From an uncultured Opitutia bacterium (GTDB taxonomy: Bacteria; Verrucomicrobiota; Verrucomicrobiia; Opitutales; UBA953), in assembly GCA_903929325.1 (NCBI GenBank), contig CAIYUD010000251.1:1-34520 (forward strand): DNA of 34,520 bases, given 5' to 3'. Below are positions 1-9,770 of this stretch, piece after piece. Position numbers and translations under genes: made by a program. Under the pieces are notes generated by a model that was not told the origin of the DNA, did not search any database, and worked only from the letters and a program-made list of their open reading frames with translations. Numbering within the stretch: the first letter of the stretch is position 1; each line of letters starts with the position of its first letter.

Positions 1-1
1 A

Positions 2-1081
2 TCTCCCAAGCCCCTACCCGGTGAAGCCGCCTTTGAGGATACAGAGATTGGTCGCGCACCTGGACAGCTTCCTGCTGCCTCACCTTTCGAAAGCACGGGG
101 CCAACCAAATTTCGCGCCCTTCAGTACGACGAACATTCCGTCACCACAACGGAGTTCACGGATTTAGATTCTGTTGGTAAACTCGTTGGCAAGCCGGGCC
201 TAGTTTGGATTCAAGTACTCGGCATCACCGATCCTCAAATTGTCCATATCATTGGGGCATTCTTTGATATCCCCATGCTCGCGCAGGAAGATATTCTGAC
301 AGCTGCTTCGCGGCCAAAGTTTGAACAGTACGGCGAGCAAGTCTTAGCAATTGCCCGCGCGGTGCGCGTGGGTGTGACGGACGACACCCCGCGTGGGCAA
401 CAAATCTCAATCGTGACAGGTGACGGGTTCGTCATCTCCTTCCATGAAAGCGACGAAGCCATTTTCTCCGCTGTCGAGCGTCGTATTGCCGACAACAAAG
501 GCGGGATTCGCAAATGGGGGCCAGGCTACCTCCTCTACGCACTCCTCGATACCTTAGTTGACCGCCTCTTGGTCCAAACCGAAGAGATTGAAGATGCGAT
601 TACCGAAATGGAGGACCATATCTTGGTCAGCAATGAAGGTTGGGACTTAGGCGAAGTCTATCGGCTGAAGCGTGTGGTGGTACGTTTAAGCCGCTTAGCC
701 CAACCACTCAAGGATATGGTCAGCGTGCTTGAACACTACGAACACGGCCTCCTACCACCGAGCATGGATATGTTCTTCCGCGATCTCTACGACCACGCAA
801 TTCGGTCCGCCGACCGTATCGAACACGCCCGTACCATCTTACAAGACCTTCAAGAGTATCACCATACGCTACAGGAGCGTAAAACCAGTGAGATTATCCG
901 ATTACTTACGGTGTTGTCGTCCGTCTTCATTCCCCTTACGTTCGTCGTCGGCCTGTATGGCATGAACTTTAAGTATATGCCAGAGCTCGATCAACCGTAT
1001 GGGTACTTCATCGTGATCGGCGTGATGGTCGCGTTCACCGTCGGGATGCTCCTTTGGTTTAGGCGTAAGCGCTGGCTCTAA
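2..1081 (+). CDS. corA: CorA-family magnesium/divalent cation channel, 5'-truncated by window edge
   Basis: Inner-membrane CorA-type channel for Mg2+ (some relatives carry Co2+, Ni2+ or Zn2+). The reading frame is open from base 2 to the TAA at 1079-1081, giving 359 residues with no stop, so the start lies outside the window; the internal ATG at 275 would remove part of the conserved cytoplasmic domain. The soluble domain carries the family pattern with a WIQVLGITD stretch and an EDI...RPK block, followed by long helices. The C-terminus has the two CorA membrane helices, with the selectivity motif YGMNF in the loop between them, then MPEL, and the basic end RRKRWL. It converges on priA with only 10 bases between them and no visible terminator. 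The family call is firm; the ion is inferred. Confidence 0.93.
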   Translation, partial: SPKPLPGEAAFEDTEIGRAPGQLPAASPFESTGPTKFRALQYDEHSVTTTEFTDLDSVGKLVGKPGLVWIQVLGITDPQIVHIIGAFFDIPMLAQEDILTAASRPKFEQYGEQVLAIARAVRVGVTDDTPRGQQISIVTGDGFVISFHESDEAIFSAVERRIADNKGGIRKWGPGYLLYALLDTLVDRLLVQTEEIEDAITEMEDHILVSNEGWDLGEVYRLKRVVVRLSRLAQPLKDMVSVLEHYEHGLLPPSMDMFFRDLYDHAIRSADRIEHARTILQDLQEYHHTLQERKTSEIIRLLTVLSSVFIPLTFVVGLYGMNFKYMPELDQPYGYFIVIGVMVAFTVGMLLWFRRKRWL

Positions 1082-1091
1082 AGACTTAAGC

Positions 1092-3350
1092 TCAGCCGCA
1101 GTCCAAAGCGTCGACGTCTAAGATGTCGGCAACTTCGGCGTCACCGAGGATTTTTTCGCGCAACGGACGAAGGATACGCATGAAAGGAGCCACTGCTGGC
1201 ACCAGATACCATACATGGTGTCGGTGAAGATCCTTAATGCACCCAATCGGGCAAACGGTTGGCCCGCGGATTTCCACGTTCTTAGGCAAAACTTTCTCCA
1301 ACTCGCGTACCCAGTGTTCCGCCGTAAAGATGACCTTCTCTTCACTACGACCGCGGAAGAGGTGGCGGATGAGGTGACGACCTGGCGGATAACCAAATTC
1401 CTTACGCCGCTCTAATTCAGCAGCGGCAAACCCTTCGTAATCACACCGCTTCGCAAACTGAATCGGGTCTGAAGCCGGCTGGAAAGTTTGCACATAGACA
1501 ACGCCTTCGATGTCACCCCGGCCCGCGCGACCTGCCACTTGCGTCAAAAGCTGGAAAGTGCGTTCAGCCGCCCGGAAGTCAGGCATCTGCAGCGAAAGAT
1601 CGGCATCCAAAATACCCACCAATGTCACCCGCGGGAAATCAAGCCCTTTGGCAATCATCTGCGTCCCGAGCAAAATATCAATGTGCCCAGCACGGAACTT
1701 GGACAGGACTTCGCGGAATAAATGTTTCTTACCCATCGTGTCTGCATCCATCCGGGCGACACGCGCACGTGGAAAGAGCTGTGCGAGTACTTCTTCTGCA
1801 CGCTGGGTGCCGTGTCCCTTCCAGCGAATCTCGGGAGACTTACACGCAGGACAAATCGTCGGGGCCGGTGCACGGTAATCACACAAATGGCAGCGGACGG
1901 TATGATCTGTCCGATGAAGTGTCAGAGGCACGCTACAATGTGGACACGGGGTGGCCTGACCGCAGGCAGGACATACACATGCCCGGGAATGCCCCCTTCG
2001 ATTTAGAAAGAGAATGGATTGCTCACGGCGCTCAAGTCTCTCGCGCAAACCGTCGACCAACTCGCGCGCCAATACAGGTGAGCCTTTCGCATGTAAGACC
2101 TCACGTCGCATATCAATAATGCGGAAGGCTGGCATTGGGCGGTCGTCGACCCTCTTAGAAAGACGCACAAACCCATAACGGCCGGCTTGTGCATTAGACC
2201 AAGTCTCAAGCGATGGCGTAGCGGAACCGAGAATACAGGTAGCATTCAGGAGTTTTGCCCGCATCACCGCGACATCACGTCCGTGGTAAAGGGGCGTCTC
2301 TGACTGCTTAAACGATGGCTCGTGCTCCTCGTCGACAACGATGAGACGGACATCGGGTAAAGGCGCAAAAATTGCGGAACGTGCACCCACAACTACCCTC
2401 GCCTGCCCAAGTGCCATGGCCATCCAGGCATCAAAACGTTCGCCAGCAGAAAGGTGACTATGCCACACCACAACCTGAGTACCAAGGTCTGCCAGCCGTG
2501 ACCGCAAGCGGCCAACTGTCTGCGGCGTCAGCGCTACTTCAGGCACCAGAAAGATTGCTGATCCTCCAAGCTGAAGTGCCTGACGGATGAGAGAAATATA
2601 GACTTCGGTCTTACCTGACCCCGTAACGCCGTGAAGGAGGTGCGTCTTGAATTGTCGCTGAGACAAAGACTCGCCCATCGATGTTACGGCTGCCGCTTGC
2701 TCCGGGTTTAAGGTGTGACCGGCAGATGCGACAATTTCAGAATCTGCGAAAGGGTCATCATACGCTGTTCGTAAAATGACTTTGGCCTCTTCAGCAACGA
2801 GGCCCTTTGTAATGAGGCTATCCACAGCTGATTGTCCGATACCCAAACCTTCTGTCGCTTTGTTGCGTTCGACGGGCACAACTTGTGCACTCAAGAAATC
2901 TATCAGTAGCGCTTGCTTGGGTGCACGTCGACGGAGAGCCACCAATACTTCAGCGTCCACAGGCTTCACCAAAGTTAGCAATCTGCGTAATACAGGTCGT
3001 ACACCTGTACGCACGGCCGAAGGTAAAACCGTTTCGAGTACGGAATTAAAACTGCAGCCGTAATACTCGGCCATCCACTCCGCGAGACGACAGACGTCGT
3101 CCGTTAACACAGGCTGCTCATGCTCAAGTGTTGTGATCGGCCGCAAGCGCGTACCTTCGGGTGGCTCCGCAGGAACTTTCCAGACAACACCTAACTTCAC
3201 ACGATTCCCCAAGGGAACGCGTACGAGGTGACCAACTTTGAGAACTGCCTGCAGAGCTTTGGGAATGGAATAGGTGTACGGTCGCGACCCCCCGTCAAAA
3301 GGGACCACTTCTACCGCTCCTGCGGCAATCTCTCCAAAGAGGTCAGGCAC
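1092..3350 (-). CDS. priA: Primosomal protein N', PriA replication-restart helicase
   Basis: Superfamily 2 helicase that binds stalled forks and reloads the replisome. The 752-residue length is normal. An N-terminal DNA-binding region is followed by Walker A GVTGSGKT at residues 241-248 and a DEEH box at 340-343. The zinc-binding insert has eight cysteines: C460, C463, C469, C472, C487, C490, C500 and C503. The later helicase motifs follow, including GTQMIAKGLDFP and QVAGRAGRG. The start is a GTG at 3350 with a weak GGTAGGG stretch just upstream. It is the last gene of the minus-strand run and sits 30 bases after the Mpv17-like gene, so it is probably transcribed with the GatCAB genes. No key residue is missing. 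Confidence 0.96.
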   Translation of the reverse strand: MPDLFGEIAAGAVEVVPFDGGSRPYTYSIPKALQAVLKVGHLVRVPLGNRVKLGVVWKVPAEPPEGTRLRPITTLEHEQPVLTDDVCRLAEWMAEYYGCSFNSVLETVLPSAVRTGVRPVLRRLLTLVKPVDAEVLVALRRRAPKQALLIDFLSAQVVPVERNKATEGLGIGQSAVDSLITKGLVAEEAKVILRTAYDDPFADSEIVASAGHTLNPEQAAAVTSMGESLSQRQFKTHLLHGVTGSGKTEVYISLIRQALQLGGSAIFLVPEVALTPQTVGRLRSRLADLGTQVVVWHSHLSAGERFDAWMAMALGQARVVVGARSAIFAPLPDVRLIVVDEEHEPSFKQSETPLYHGRDVAVMRAKLLNATCILGSATPSLETWSNAQAGRYGFVRLSKRVDDRPMPAFRIIDMRREVLHAKGSPVLARELVDGLRERLERREQSILFLNRRGHSRACVCPACGQATPCPHCSVPLTLHRTDHTVRCHLCDYRAPAPTICPACKSPEIRWKGHGTQRAEEVLAQLFPRARVARMDADTMGKKHLFREVLSKFRAGHIDILLGTQMIAKGLDFPRVTLVGILDADLSLQMPDFRAAERTFQLLTQVAGRAGRGDIEGVVYVQTFQPASDPIQFAKRCDYEGFAAAELERRKEFGYPPGRHLIRHLFRGRSEEKVIFTAEHWVRELEKVLPKNVEIRGPTVCPIGCIKDLHRHHVWYLVPAVAPFMRILRPLREKILGDAEVADILDVDALDCG

Positions 3351-3380
3351 GCCCTACCTTCGCCTCGTCTGTGGCAGGAT

Positions 3381-4091
3381 TCAAGCCAAGGGCTTGCTCG
3401 GACGTGAATGTGAGGCAATCCGAACGCACATCAGCGCCCACATACAGCCAATAGCATTGGCTACGGCCAACTGTAGGTCGGCAGGCAGGCTGTAAAAGAT
3501 GGCCGTACCTGGAATCCACACCAACCAGTTAGGTAGAAGGTTTGGGACGACAATGCGACGGTACCATCCGGATCCAAGCTGGGCACGTAATGCAGTAAAG
3601 TCCCAGCCGAGGTCCTTCCAGAGATGTGAAACTGCGTTAAAAGGTGCCCCAACAAAAATCGTGAAGACACTCATATCACACGCAACCTTCGCTAAAACAA
3701 TCGCTGGCGTTAAATCAGCTCCGGGTGCAGGTCCAAATAGAAAAGTTAAGAGCGCATAAAACTGGTCAACGACTAGTCCCATGAGCGCCCACCAAATCAA
3801 ACTGTGCAGAAGATCGCGCCAAGGATAAACTGGACGAAGCGATTTCAGCGCCATCCGCAGCGCCCAGGGGATGAGGCCTGCCGTCAATGACGTCGAGACC
3901 ATCGCAAAAACTAAAGTGTTCTTACGTCGGACAGAGGCAATCACCTCCATAGCATCATGTACGGCCGCAACGTGGTAATACGCAAAGGCAACTACGGCGG
4001 CTAATCCCAAAACCAATGAGGCAGGGATAGCGACTTCGCCGGCCGCGCGCCGACCCGCCGTCCAAGGTGAATCTTCGGAGAGCGTACTCAT
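3381..4091 (-). CDS. Multi-pass membrane protein, Mpv17/PMP22-like
   Basis: A 236-residue hydrophobic protein with about five likely membrane segments, near residues 17-38, 60-80, 92-113, 125-150 and 190-215. By eye it follows the Mpv17/PMP22 pattern. There is a GLVVDQFYALL segment, then an AKVACDM stretch like the family's K..DQ helix, and near the C-terminus NLLPNWLVWIPGTAIFY, matching the Mpv17 W..W....nF signature. Mpv17 proteins are best known from mitochondria and peroxisomes and their transported substrate is unsettled, so no function is assigned. Its ATG overlaps the gatB stop by four bases (ATGA at 4088-4091), which suggests translational coupling, and priA follows 30 bases later. 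It could instead be an unrelated helical membrane protein with chance similarity. Confidence 0.5.
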   Translation of the reverse strand: MSTLSEDSPWTAGRRAAGEVAIPASLVLGLAAVVAFAYYHVAAVHDAMEVIASVRRKNTLVFAMVSTSLTAGLIPWALRMALKSLRPVYPWRDLLHSLIWWALMGLVVDQFYALLTFLFGPAPGADLTPAIVLAKVACDMSVFTIFVGAPFNAVSHLWKDLGWDFTALRAQLGSGWYRRIVVPNLLPNWLVWIPGTAIFYSLPADLQLAVANAIGCMWALMCVRIASHSRPSKPLA

Positions 4092-5587
4092 CCAAGAAGC
4101 TTACGTAGGATTTCGTCAATCATCGCAGGGTTAGCCTTGCCACCGGTGCGCTTCATAATCGGACCCTTCAAAGCATTAATAGCTTTAGCATTACCCGCTC
4201 GGTATTCGGCAATCGATTTGGCGACAGCAGGATCTTCAATCACTGCACGGACAACTGCTTCAAGCTCATCACTATTACTGTTCTGACGAAGCCCCTTGGC
4301 ATCGACAATCGCAGCCGGCTCAAGGCCTGTCTTAAACATTTCCGCAAAGACTTCTTTCGCTTGCTGCTTAGAAATACCGCCTTCGTCCGTCAGACGAACA
4401 AGGGCAGCTAATGCCTCTGGCTTTATCCGACAGTCCTTTAAGCTTAAAGCAGCGGAAACCTCACCCGTGAGCGGATCTTTCTCTGTCGAAGCCGCAAGCT
4501 CACGCAGCAAATCGTTGGCCACAAGGTTAGCGATGCCTACGGGGTTTGCGGGATAAGCGGAGACCGCAGCCTCAAACCAACGCGACAAAGCCAAATCGGC
4601 CACCAATACGGAAGCTGCGGTGTAAGGCAGACCCAACGCGTCCATATAGCGACGCTGACGTTCAAAGGGACGTTCCGGTAAATCCTTACGGATGCGCTCC
4701 ACCGTATCCCGCGAAATAGTTACGGAAGGAATATCGGGGTCTGGGAAGTAACGGTAATCGTGGGCATCTTCTTTATCGCGCAAGACATAGCCGCGACCCG
4801 CCTCAGCGTTCCAGCCACGTGTTTCTTGCACTATCGCCCTACCCGCTTCGAGTTCGCGAGTTTGTCGAGCCACTTCAAATTCAATGGCTGCGCGTACGCC
4901 GGAGATGGAGTTTAGATTCTTCGTTTCAGAACGGGTGCCAAGGGGCGCACCTGGGCGACGCAGTGAAACATTAGCATCACAACGTAACTGCCCTTTTTCC
5001 ATGTCACAATCAGCCACGCCAGCTTGCGTAATCACCGCAATCAACGCCTTCAAAAAGGCTTCGGCTTCAACCGAGGAGCGCAAATCAGGTTCGGTAACAA
5101 TTTCTAACAAGGGCACGCCCGCACGGTTATAATCAACAAGCGAGCCGCCAGCTGCATGACTAAGTTTGCCGACATCCTCTTCAAGGTGCGCATGGTGCAC
5201 GCGGACGACGCGGTGTTCGCCCATGACATTACGCGAAGCCCCTGGCATCTCTACCTCAACCGTGCCACCCACAACGACAGGGTAATCCTTTTGCGTTAAC
5301 TGATAGTTCTTTGGATTATCAGGATAGAAATAGTTCTTACGATCCCAAGCGCACATCGCGGGAATCTCGGCGCCAATCGCGAGACCGAAACGTATGGATT
5401 GCTCGAGTGCAGCGCGGTTGACGACTGGCAAGGTCCCTGGAAGCCCGAGAACAACGGGGTCGACTTGGGTATTTGGCTCAGCCCCAAAGCCCCAGGGAGC
5501 TGAAGCAAAAACTTTGGCGCGTGTATGCAGCTGCACATGGACCTCAAGCCCGATGACCACTTCCCATCCCGATGCTTCGGTACTCAT
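4088..5587 (-). CDS. gatB: Asp-tRNA(Asn)/Glu-tRNA(Gln) amidotransferase subunit B
   Basis: GatB is the subunit of GatCAB that binds the tRNA and activates the mischarged aminoacyl group. The 499 residues begin with the family's opening WEVVIGLEVHVQL. The kinase-like domain carries GQLRCDANVSLR and EDAHDYRYFPDPDIP, and the C-terminal YqeY-like helical tail ends in a KGPIMKRTGGKANP-type segment. The ATG overlaps the gatA stop by four bases, and its own stop overlaps the start of the next gene. Presence of GatCAB implies that Asn-tRNA and/or Gln-tRNA is made by transamidation; which one depends on aspS/gltX specificity, and those genes are not in this window. Confidence 0.97.
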   Translation of the reverse strand: MSTEASGWEVVIGLEVHVQLHTRAKVFASAPWGFGAEPNTQVDPVVLGLPGTLPVVNRAALEQSIRFGLAIGAEIPAMCAWDRKNYFYPDNPKNYQLTQKDYPVVVGGTVEVEMPGASRNVMGEHRVVRVHHAHLEEDVGKLSHAAGGSLVDYNRAGVPLLEIVTEPDLRSSVEAEAFLKALIAVITQAGVADCDMEKGQLRCDANVSLRRPGAPLGTRSETKNLNSISGVRAAIEFEVARQTRELEAGRAIVQETRGWNAEAGRGYVLRDKEDAHDYRYFPDPDIPSVTISRDTVERIRKDLPERPFERQRRYMDALGLPYTAASVLVADLALSRWFEAAVSAYPANPVGIANLVANDLLRELAASTEKDPLTGEVSAALSLKDCRIKPEALAALVRLTDEGGISKQQAKEVFAEMFKTGLEPAAIVDAKGLRQNSNSDELEAVVRAVIEDPAVAKSIAEYRAGNAKAINALKGPIMKRTGGKANPAMIDEILRKLLG

Positions 5588-7032
5588 GGCGCAATACGGT
5601 TAGCAAGGGCGTGACTGCCCTCAAATTGACGCGCTAAGGCAAAGAGAATTGGCTCAGCTTGGGGTGCTCCGACCAAATGAATACCTACCGGTAAATTATT
5701 GGCCATACCCACAGGGAATGAAAGCGCGGGCAATCCCGCCAAATTTGCAGGAATGGTAAAGAGGTCTTCTAAATACATCTTTAGCGGATCCGCAGCTTTT
5801 TCTCCGAGACGAAATGCGGTGGATGGTACCGTCGGCGTGACCAGTGCATCAACTTGCTGAAGTGCTGTAAGGTATTCGTCGCGAATACGCGTACGGGCGA
5901 GTAAAGCTTTGCCGTAGTAAGCGTCTGCATAGCCAGCACTGAGCACAAAGGTACCTAGGAGAATACGTCGCTTAACCTCAGCGCCAAAACCTTCGGAGCG
6001 CGACCGCTCCATCATATCGACGGGATTTAAAACGCCCTGCGCCCGGTGACCATAGCGTACGCCGTCGTAGCGACCCAAATTCGAAGAAGCTTCGGCCGTT
6101 GCGACGACATAGTAAGTCGGCACAGCTAGGCCAGCGGTTGGCAGAGCAACGTCGACCAACTCGCAGCCTGCCGCACGGTAGAATTCAAGGGCGGCATCAA
6201 AGGCAGTACGGACTCCTGCGTCGACACCTTCAAGTAACGCGCGAGGGACGCCGAGACGGGGCTTACGGTTTTGAGGAAGGTGCACCGGCTTACGTTCAGC
6301 CGCCGTAAAGCATGTCATGTCGCGCGCATCGGGCGCGGCGAGTGCATGGAATAATAATTCGCAGTCATCCACGTTACGTGCGAACGGTCCGATTTGGTCG
6401 AGCGAGGAAGCGAAAGCGACGAGACCGTAGCGCGAAACCATACCGTAGGTCGGCTTCAGTCCAACCAAGCCACAATGCGATGCAGGCTGCCGGATGGATC
6501 CACCCGTATCTGAACCCAGCGCCAGGGGAACGAGGCCAGCGGCCACCGAAGCGGCACTGCCACCAGAAGATCCACCAGGCGTGCGATCCTTGTCCCATGG
6601 ATTGCGGGCTGGACCTGTTGCCGATGTTTCCGTGGAAGAACCCATCGCAAACTCATCCATGTTCAAACGACCATAGAGGATTGCGCCAGCTGCTTTTAAT
6701 CTTTCAGCGACAGTGCTGTCGTATGGAGAAATAAATCCAGCGAGCATCTTACTTGAGCACGTTAATGGCTGCTCACGCACAGCGATATTATCTTTAATGC
6801 CCACAGGAATACCGTCCAACGGCCCCAGGGATTTTCCTTCAGCACGTCGACGATCGGCGGCGTCTGCTTGGCGCAGGACATCTTCGGTATCTAAAGAATT
6901 AAAGGCTCCTAAAACCGTGTGTGTCTTCGCACGGGCTAATAACGATTCTACCAGCGCACGCGAGGTGACCGCTCCTGTCGCTAGGCGACGTGAGAGCTCG
7001 GCGGCGGACAATGTATGTAAGGACTCAGACAT
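5584..7032 (-). CDS. gatA: Asp-tRNA(Asn)/Glu-tRNA(Gln) amidotransferase subunit A (amidase)
   Basis: GatA releases ammonia from glutamine and channels it to GatB. It is a 482-residue amidase-signature enzyme. The Ser-cis-Ser-Lys triad can be read directly: K80 in PVGIKDN, S155 in TPGGSSGGS, and S179 in GSDTGGSIRQP. These positions are what is expected of GatA proteins. The C-terminal part is also typical, including a DALVTPTVPSTAF segment. It starts two bases after the gatC stop and overlaps gatB by four bases, so the three subunits are tightly coupled. No Shine-Dalgarno sequence is evident before the ATG. Confidence 0.97.
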   Translation of the reverse strand: MSESLHTLSAAELSRRLATGAVTSRALVESLLARAKTHTVLGAFNSLDTEDVLRQADAADRRRAEGKSLGPLDGIPVGIKDNIAVREQPLTCSSKMLAGFISPYDSTVAERLKAAGAILYGRLNMDEFAMGSSTETSATGPARNPWDKDRTPGGSSGGSAASVAAGLVPLALGSDTGGSIRQPASHCGLVGLKPTYGMVSRYGLVAFASSLDQIGPFARNVDDCELLFHALAAPDARDMTCFTAAERKPVHLPQNRKPRLGVPRALLEGVDAGVRTAFDAALEFYRAAGCELVDVALPTAGLAVPTYYVVATAEASSNLGRYDGVRYGHRAQGVLNPVDMMERSRSEGFGAEVKRRILLGTFVLSAGYADAYYGKALLARTRIRDEYLTALQQVDALVTPTVPSTAFRLGEKAADPLKMYLEDLFTIPANLAGLPALSFPVGMANNLPVGIHLVGAPQAEPILFALARQFEGSHALANRIAP

Positions 7033-7034
7033 AC

Positions 7035-7328
7035 TTAGGCTTCATCATCAACGACCCGAGGTACGGAAATCTGGCCATCACGGGAAGCAGGTGCGTTCCG
7101 CAGCACTGCTTCGGAGCCTAATATTTCGCCGGGTATATCCTGGCGTAAGGAAACGTCTGAAACGGTTATACGGAAAGGGGCGGCAGTCTTGCTTAAATCT
7201 GCTTCTGCAAGCTGACGGAAGTGTCCGAGCACTTGGCTTAGTTGACCCTCGTAGAGAGTTCGCTCCTCGGACGTCAGGCGAAGACGGGCAAGGCGCGCGA
7301 TATGATCAATGTCGAGTCCCTCAGCCAT
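7035..7328 (-). CDS. gatC: Asp-tRNA(Asn)/Glu-tRNA(Gln) amidotransferase subunit C
   Basis: GatC is the small subunit that wraps around and stabilises the GatA-GatB pair. The chosen ATG at 7328 gives 97 residues and places the conserved DIDHIARLARLRL helix close to the N-terminus, as is usual. A TTG at 7352 would add eight residues and overlap the end of pheT; it is less likely. The gene starts five bases after the pheT stop and ends two bases before gatA, so phenylalanyl-tRNA synthetase and the amidotransferase probably share a transcript. Confidence 0.92.
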   Translation of the reverse strand: MAEGLDIDHIARLARLRLTSEERTLYEGQLSQVLGHFRQLAEADLSKTAAPFRITVSDVSLRQDIPGEILGSEAVLRNAPASRDGQISVPRVVDDEA

Positions 7329-7333
7329 AGGTT

Positions 7334-9766
7334 TTAACGGCGTACCGTCCAACCCGCCTTAGCAGCGGCGGCAGCAACCTGATCGAGGGCAGCCGTGACC
7401 TCAGTGTCAGTGAGCGTGCGGGTACTGTGACGAAGAGTAATTTCGAAAGCTAAACTGCGAGTATTCGGCGCAAGGCCTTCGCCCGAGAAAACATCGAAGC
7501 AGGTGACCGCTTCGACATCGATTTCCTTGCCCACTGCTTTCGCAGCAGCCTGGCGAAGACGCTCAGCGACATCGCCAGCACCGGTCGACGTCGGAACAAC
7601 TAAAGCAATGTCACGTGTAACCGGCGGGAAAGAACTGAAGGCTTCAAAACGAGCCGACTTCCTTGCCGAAATAAATGTCGCTCGGGGTAGCAGAATTTCA
7701 CCCGCAATCACAGATCCACGAATGTCCAAGGTACGTGTCCAACGTAAATCGAGGATACCGCAAGCTCCCTCAGCCGCGCGACCACGGTCGGCGAGTGTCG
7801 CTGCATGGCCTTCTTGCCAGAGACCACTGGAAACATCGGACCACGTGAGGCGCGTGTTCGCGACTCCTGCAGCCGTGGCTATACCCGTGAGTAAACGCTT
7901 CGCGCTAAATAAATCAAAAGGTTCGCGCGTCTTCCAACTACGCCGTGGGGCTTCTGTTAAAACCACAAAACCAATCGAGAGACATTCGCGCACTTGCCCG
8001 TCGGCCATCGGGCGGAAAACCGCACCCACTTCAAAGAGCTGACGCGGTTCTGCATGAACCGAAAGGTTTAATTGGAGTGCGCGGGCAAGACCTGGAATCA
8101 ATGATGCGCGTAAATGGGTCTGATCGGCAGTCAGAGGGTTCTGCAAGGCGAGTTGTGCAGAACTTTTTGCATCAAGAACGCGAGTGACTTCAGCGACATC
8201 GCATAGCGAGTAGTGATAACACTCCGAAAAGCCTGCACCGGCGAGACGCAGTGCTACTTCGTGTACGAAACTTGCGGCTGGTGACTCTTCTTCGCCAGGC
8301 AAGGGAGCCAGTGGACGGCCAACAGGGACCTGAGCTGTTCCGTGAATACGGATGTATTCCTCCACCAAGTCGATGGGGCGATCGACGTCGGATCGGAATG
8401 AAGGCACGGTGACCTCAAGGCCTGTATTCGTGGCGTGCACGGTAAATCCAATGCGGCGCAGAACAGCCGAGACATGCTCCTCGGGCGCAGGCGTCCCAAG
8501 TTTAGCAGCCACAAATCCATTGGGCAGTTTGATGGTGCGATCGGATCGGGGAGCTTTACCGACAACAACCGCTGGGCCGACCACACGCGCACCGGCATGC
8601 TCAATTAATAAATCCGCAGCTAAGCGCGCAGCTAGGTCCACTCCAGCAGGATCGACGTCACGGGCAAAACGCTGCGAGGAGTCTGTCGCTAAAGTATACT
8701 GACGAGCGACGCGACGGACCTCGCCAGGAACAAACCAAGCAGACTCTAAAATGACATCGGTGGTGGTGGTAGCCACACCGCTTTCAGCACCACCCATAAC
8801 GCCAGCCAGAACCAACGGGCGTGCTTCGTCTGCAATGACGCAGGTATTAGCATCCAACGTCAGCACGCGACCATCCAATAAAGTAAGGGTTTCGCCGGCA
8901 CGCGCCGAACGCACTTCGATACCGCCTTTAACCTTTGCCGCGTCGAAAGCATGCAAGGGCTGACCTGTCTGCAACATCACCCAATTGGTAATATCGACGA
9001 CATTGTTCACTGCACGCAGACCTGCGGCCTCAAGGTCACGTCGCATCCAATCCGGCGAAGGCCCTACTTTGACATCACGCAAGGTGCGCAGGGTGTAATA
9101 CGGACATGTTTTAGAACTACTTTTAACGAAACCAAAGGCGTCCTTGGAGCTCGGCTTATCGGTTGTGCCGCTCGGTGCACGTGCTTCCAACGGTTTGAGT
9201 GGTCGACCCAGCGAAGCTGCAATTTCGCGTGCTACACCACGTAAGCCCAAGCAATCGCCACGGTTAGCGGTGACGGCAACTTCAAGGACGACATCCGGCG
9301 ACGGGAAAAGTTTATGGATAGGTGTGCCGAGTGCTGGCGCGCGTGCAGTCAAAATGAGCAAACCATCTTCACCTGCAGGCAAACCGAGTTCGGTTGCCGA
9401 ACAAAGCATGCCATGGGAATCGACGTCGCGAAGTTTCGAAGATTTGATTTCGAAATTTCCGGGAAGAATCGCTCCGGGTAAAGCAACCGGCACGCGGTCA
9501 TTGACTTTAAAATTCTTAGCACCGCATACGATTTGGCGGAGGACGCCATCACCGGTATCAACTTGGCAAACACTCAATCGATCTGCCTTCGGGTGTTTTT
9601 CGAACGAGCGAATCTCGCCAACGACAAGATGCTCGATGGGCTGCAGGCCAAAGGTGGTAACCGAATCGACTTCGAGGCCGAGCATTGGCAGTAATTCGGA
9701 AACCTGTGTCGGGGTAACCCCAGACAGATCGACATGGCGCTCGAGTGATTGAAATGAAACGCGCAT
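7334..9766 (-). CDS. pheT: Phenylalanine-tRNA ligase beta subunit
   Basis: Beta chain of the (alpha-beta)2 PheRS. With the ATG at 9766 it has 810 residues, a normal length. The frame stays open upstream to 9955, but that stretch runs through pheS and is not family-like. The order is: N-terminal segment; EMAP-type tRNA-binding domain with VGEIRSFEKHPKADRL and CGAKNF; B3/B4 editing region; B5 region; a class II-like core with EYIRIHGT; and a C-terminal FDX-ACB (anticodon-binding) domain with FPPVTRDIALVV. It lies four bases after pheS and five bases before gatC. Confidence 0.97.
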   Translation of the reverse strand: MRVSFQSLERHVDLSGVTPTQVSELLPMLGLEVDSVTTFGLQPIEHLVVGEIRSFEKHPKADRLSVCQVDTGDGVLRQIVCGAKNFKVNDRVPVALPGAILPGNFEIKSSKLRDVDSHGMLCSATELGLPAGEDGLLILTARAPALGTPIHKLFPSPDVVLEVAVTANRGDCLGLRGVAREIAASLGRPLKPLEARAPSGTTDKPSSKDAFGFVKSSSKTCPYYTLRTLRDVKVGPSPDWMRRDLEAAGLRAVNNVVDITNWVMLQTGQPLHAFDAAKVKGGIEVRSARAGETLTLLDGRVLTLDANTCVIADEARPLVLAGVMGGAESGVATTTTDVILESAWFVPGEVRRVARQYTLATDSSQRFARDVDPAGVDLAARLAADLLIEHAGARVVGPAVVVGKAPRSDRTIKLPNGFVAAKLGTPAPEEHVSAVLRRIGFTVHATNTGLEVTVPSFRSDVDRPIDLVEEYIRIHGTAQVPVGRPLAPLPGEEESPAASFVHEVALRLAGAGFSECYHYSLCDVAEVTRVLDAKSSAQLALQNPLTADQTHLRASLIPGLARALQLNLSVHAEPRQLFEVGAVFRPMADGQVRECLSIGFVVLTEAPRRSWKTREPFDLFSAKRLLTGIATAAGVANTRLTWSDVSSGLWQEGHAATLADRGRAAEGACGILDLRWTRTLDIRGSVIAGEILLPRATFISARKSARFEAFSSFPPVTRDIALVVPTSTGAGDVAERLRQAAAKAVGKEIDVEAVTCFDVFSGEGLAPNTRSLAFEITLRHSTRTLTDTEVTAALDQVAAAAAKAGWTVRR

Positions 9767-9770
9767 GGTC

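Noticed and set aside
1622..2119. 165-codon plus-strand frame inside priA
   Set aside because: No family-like sequence; priA on the other strand is intact across the region with all motifs.
6713..7330. 205-codon plus-strand frame across gatA and gatC
   Set aside because: It overlaps two well-conserved genes and has no recognisable domain.
9144..9752. 202-codon plus-strand frame inside pheT
   Set aside because: Ser/Arg-rich shadow of pheT, which is complete on the other strand.
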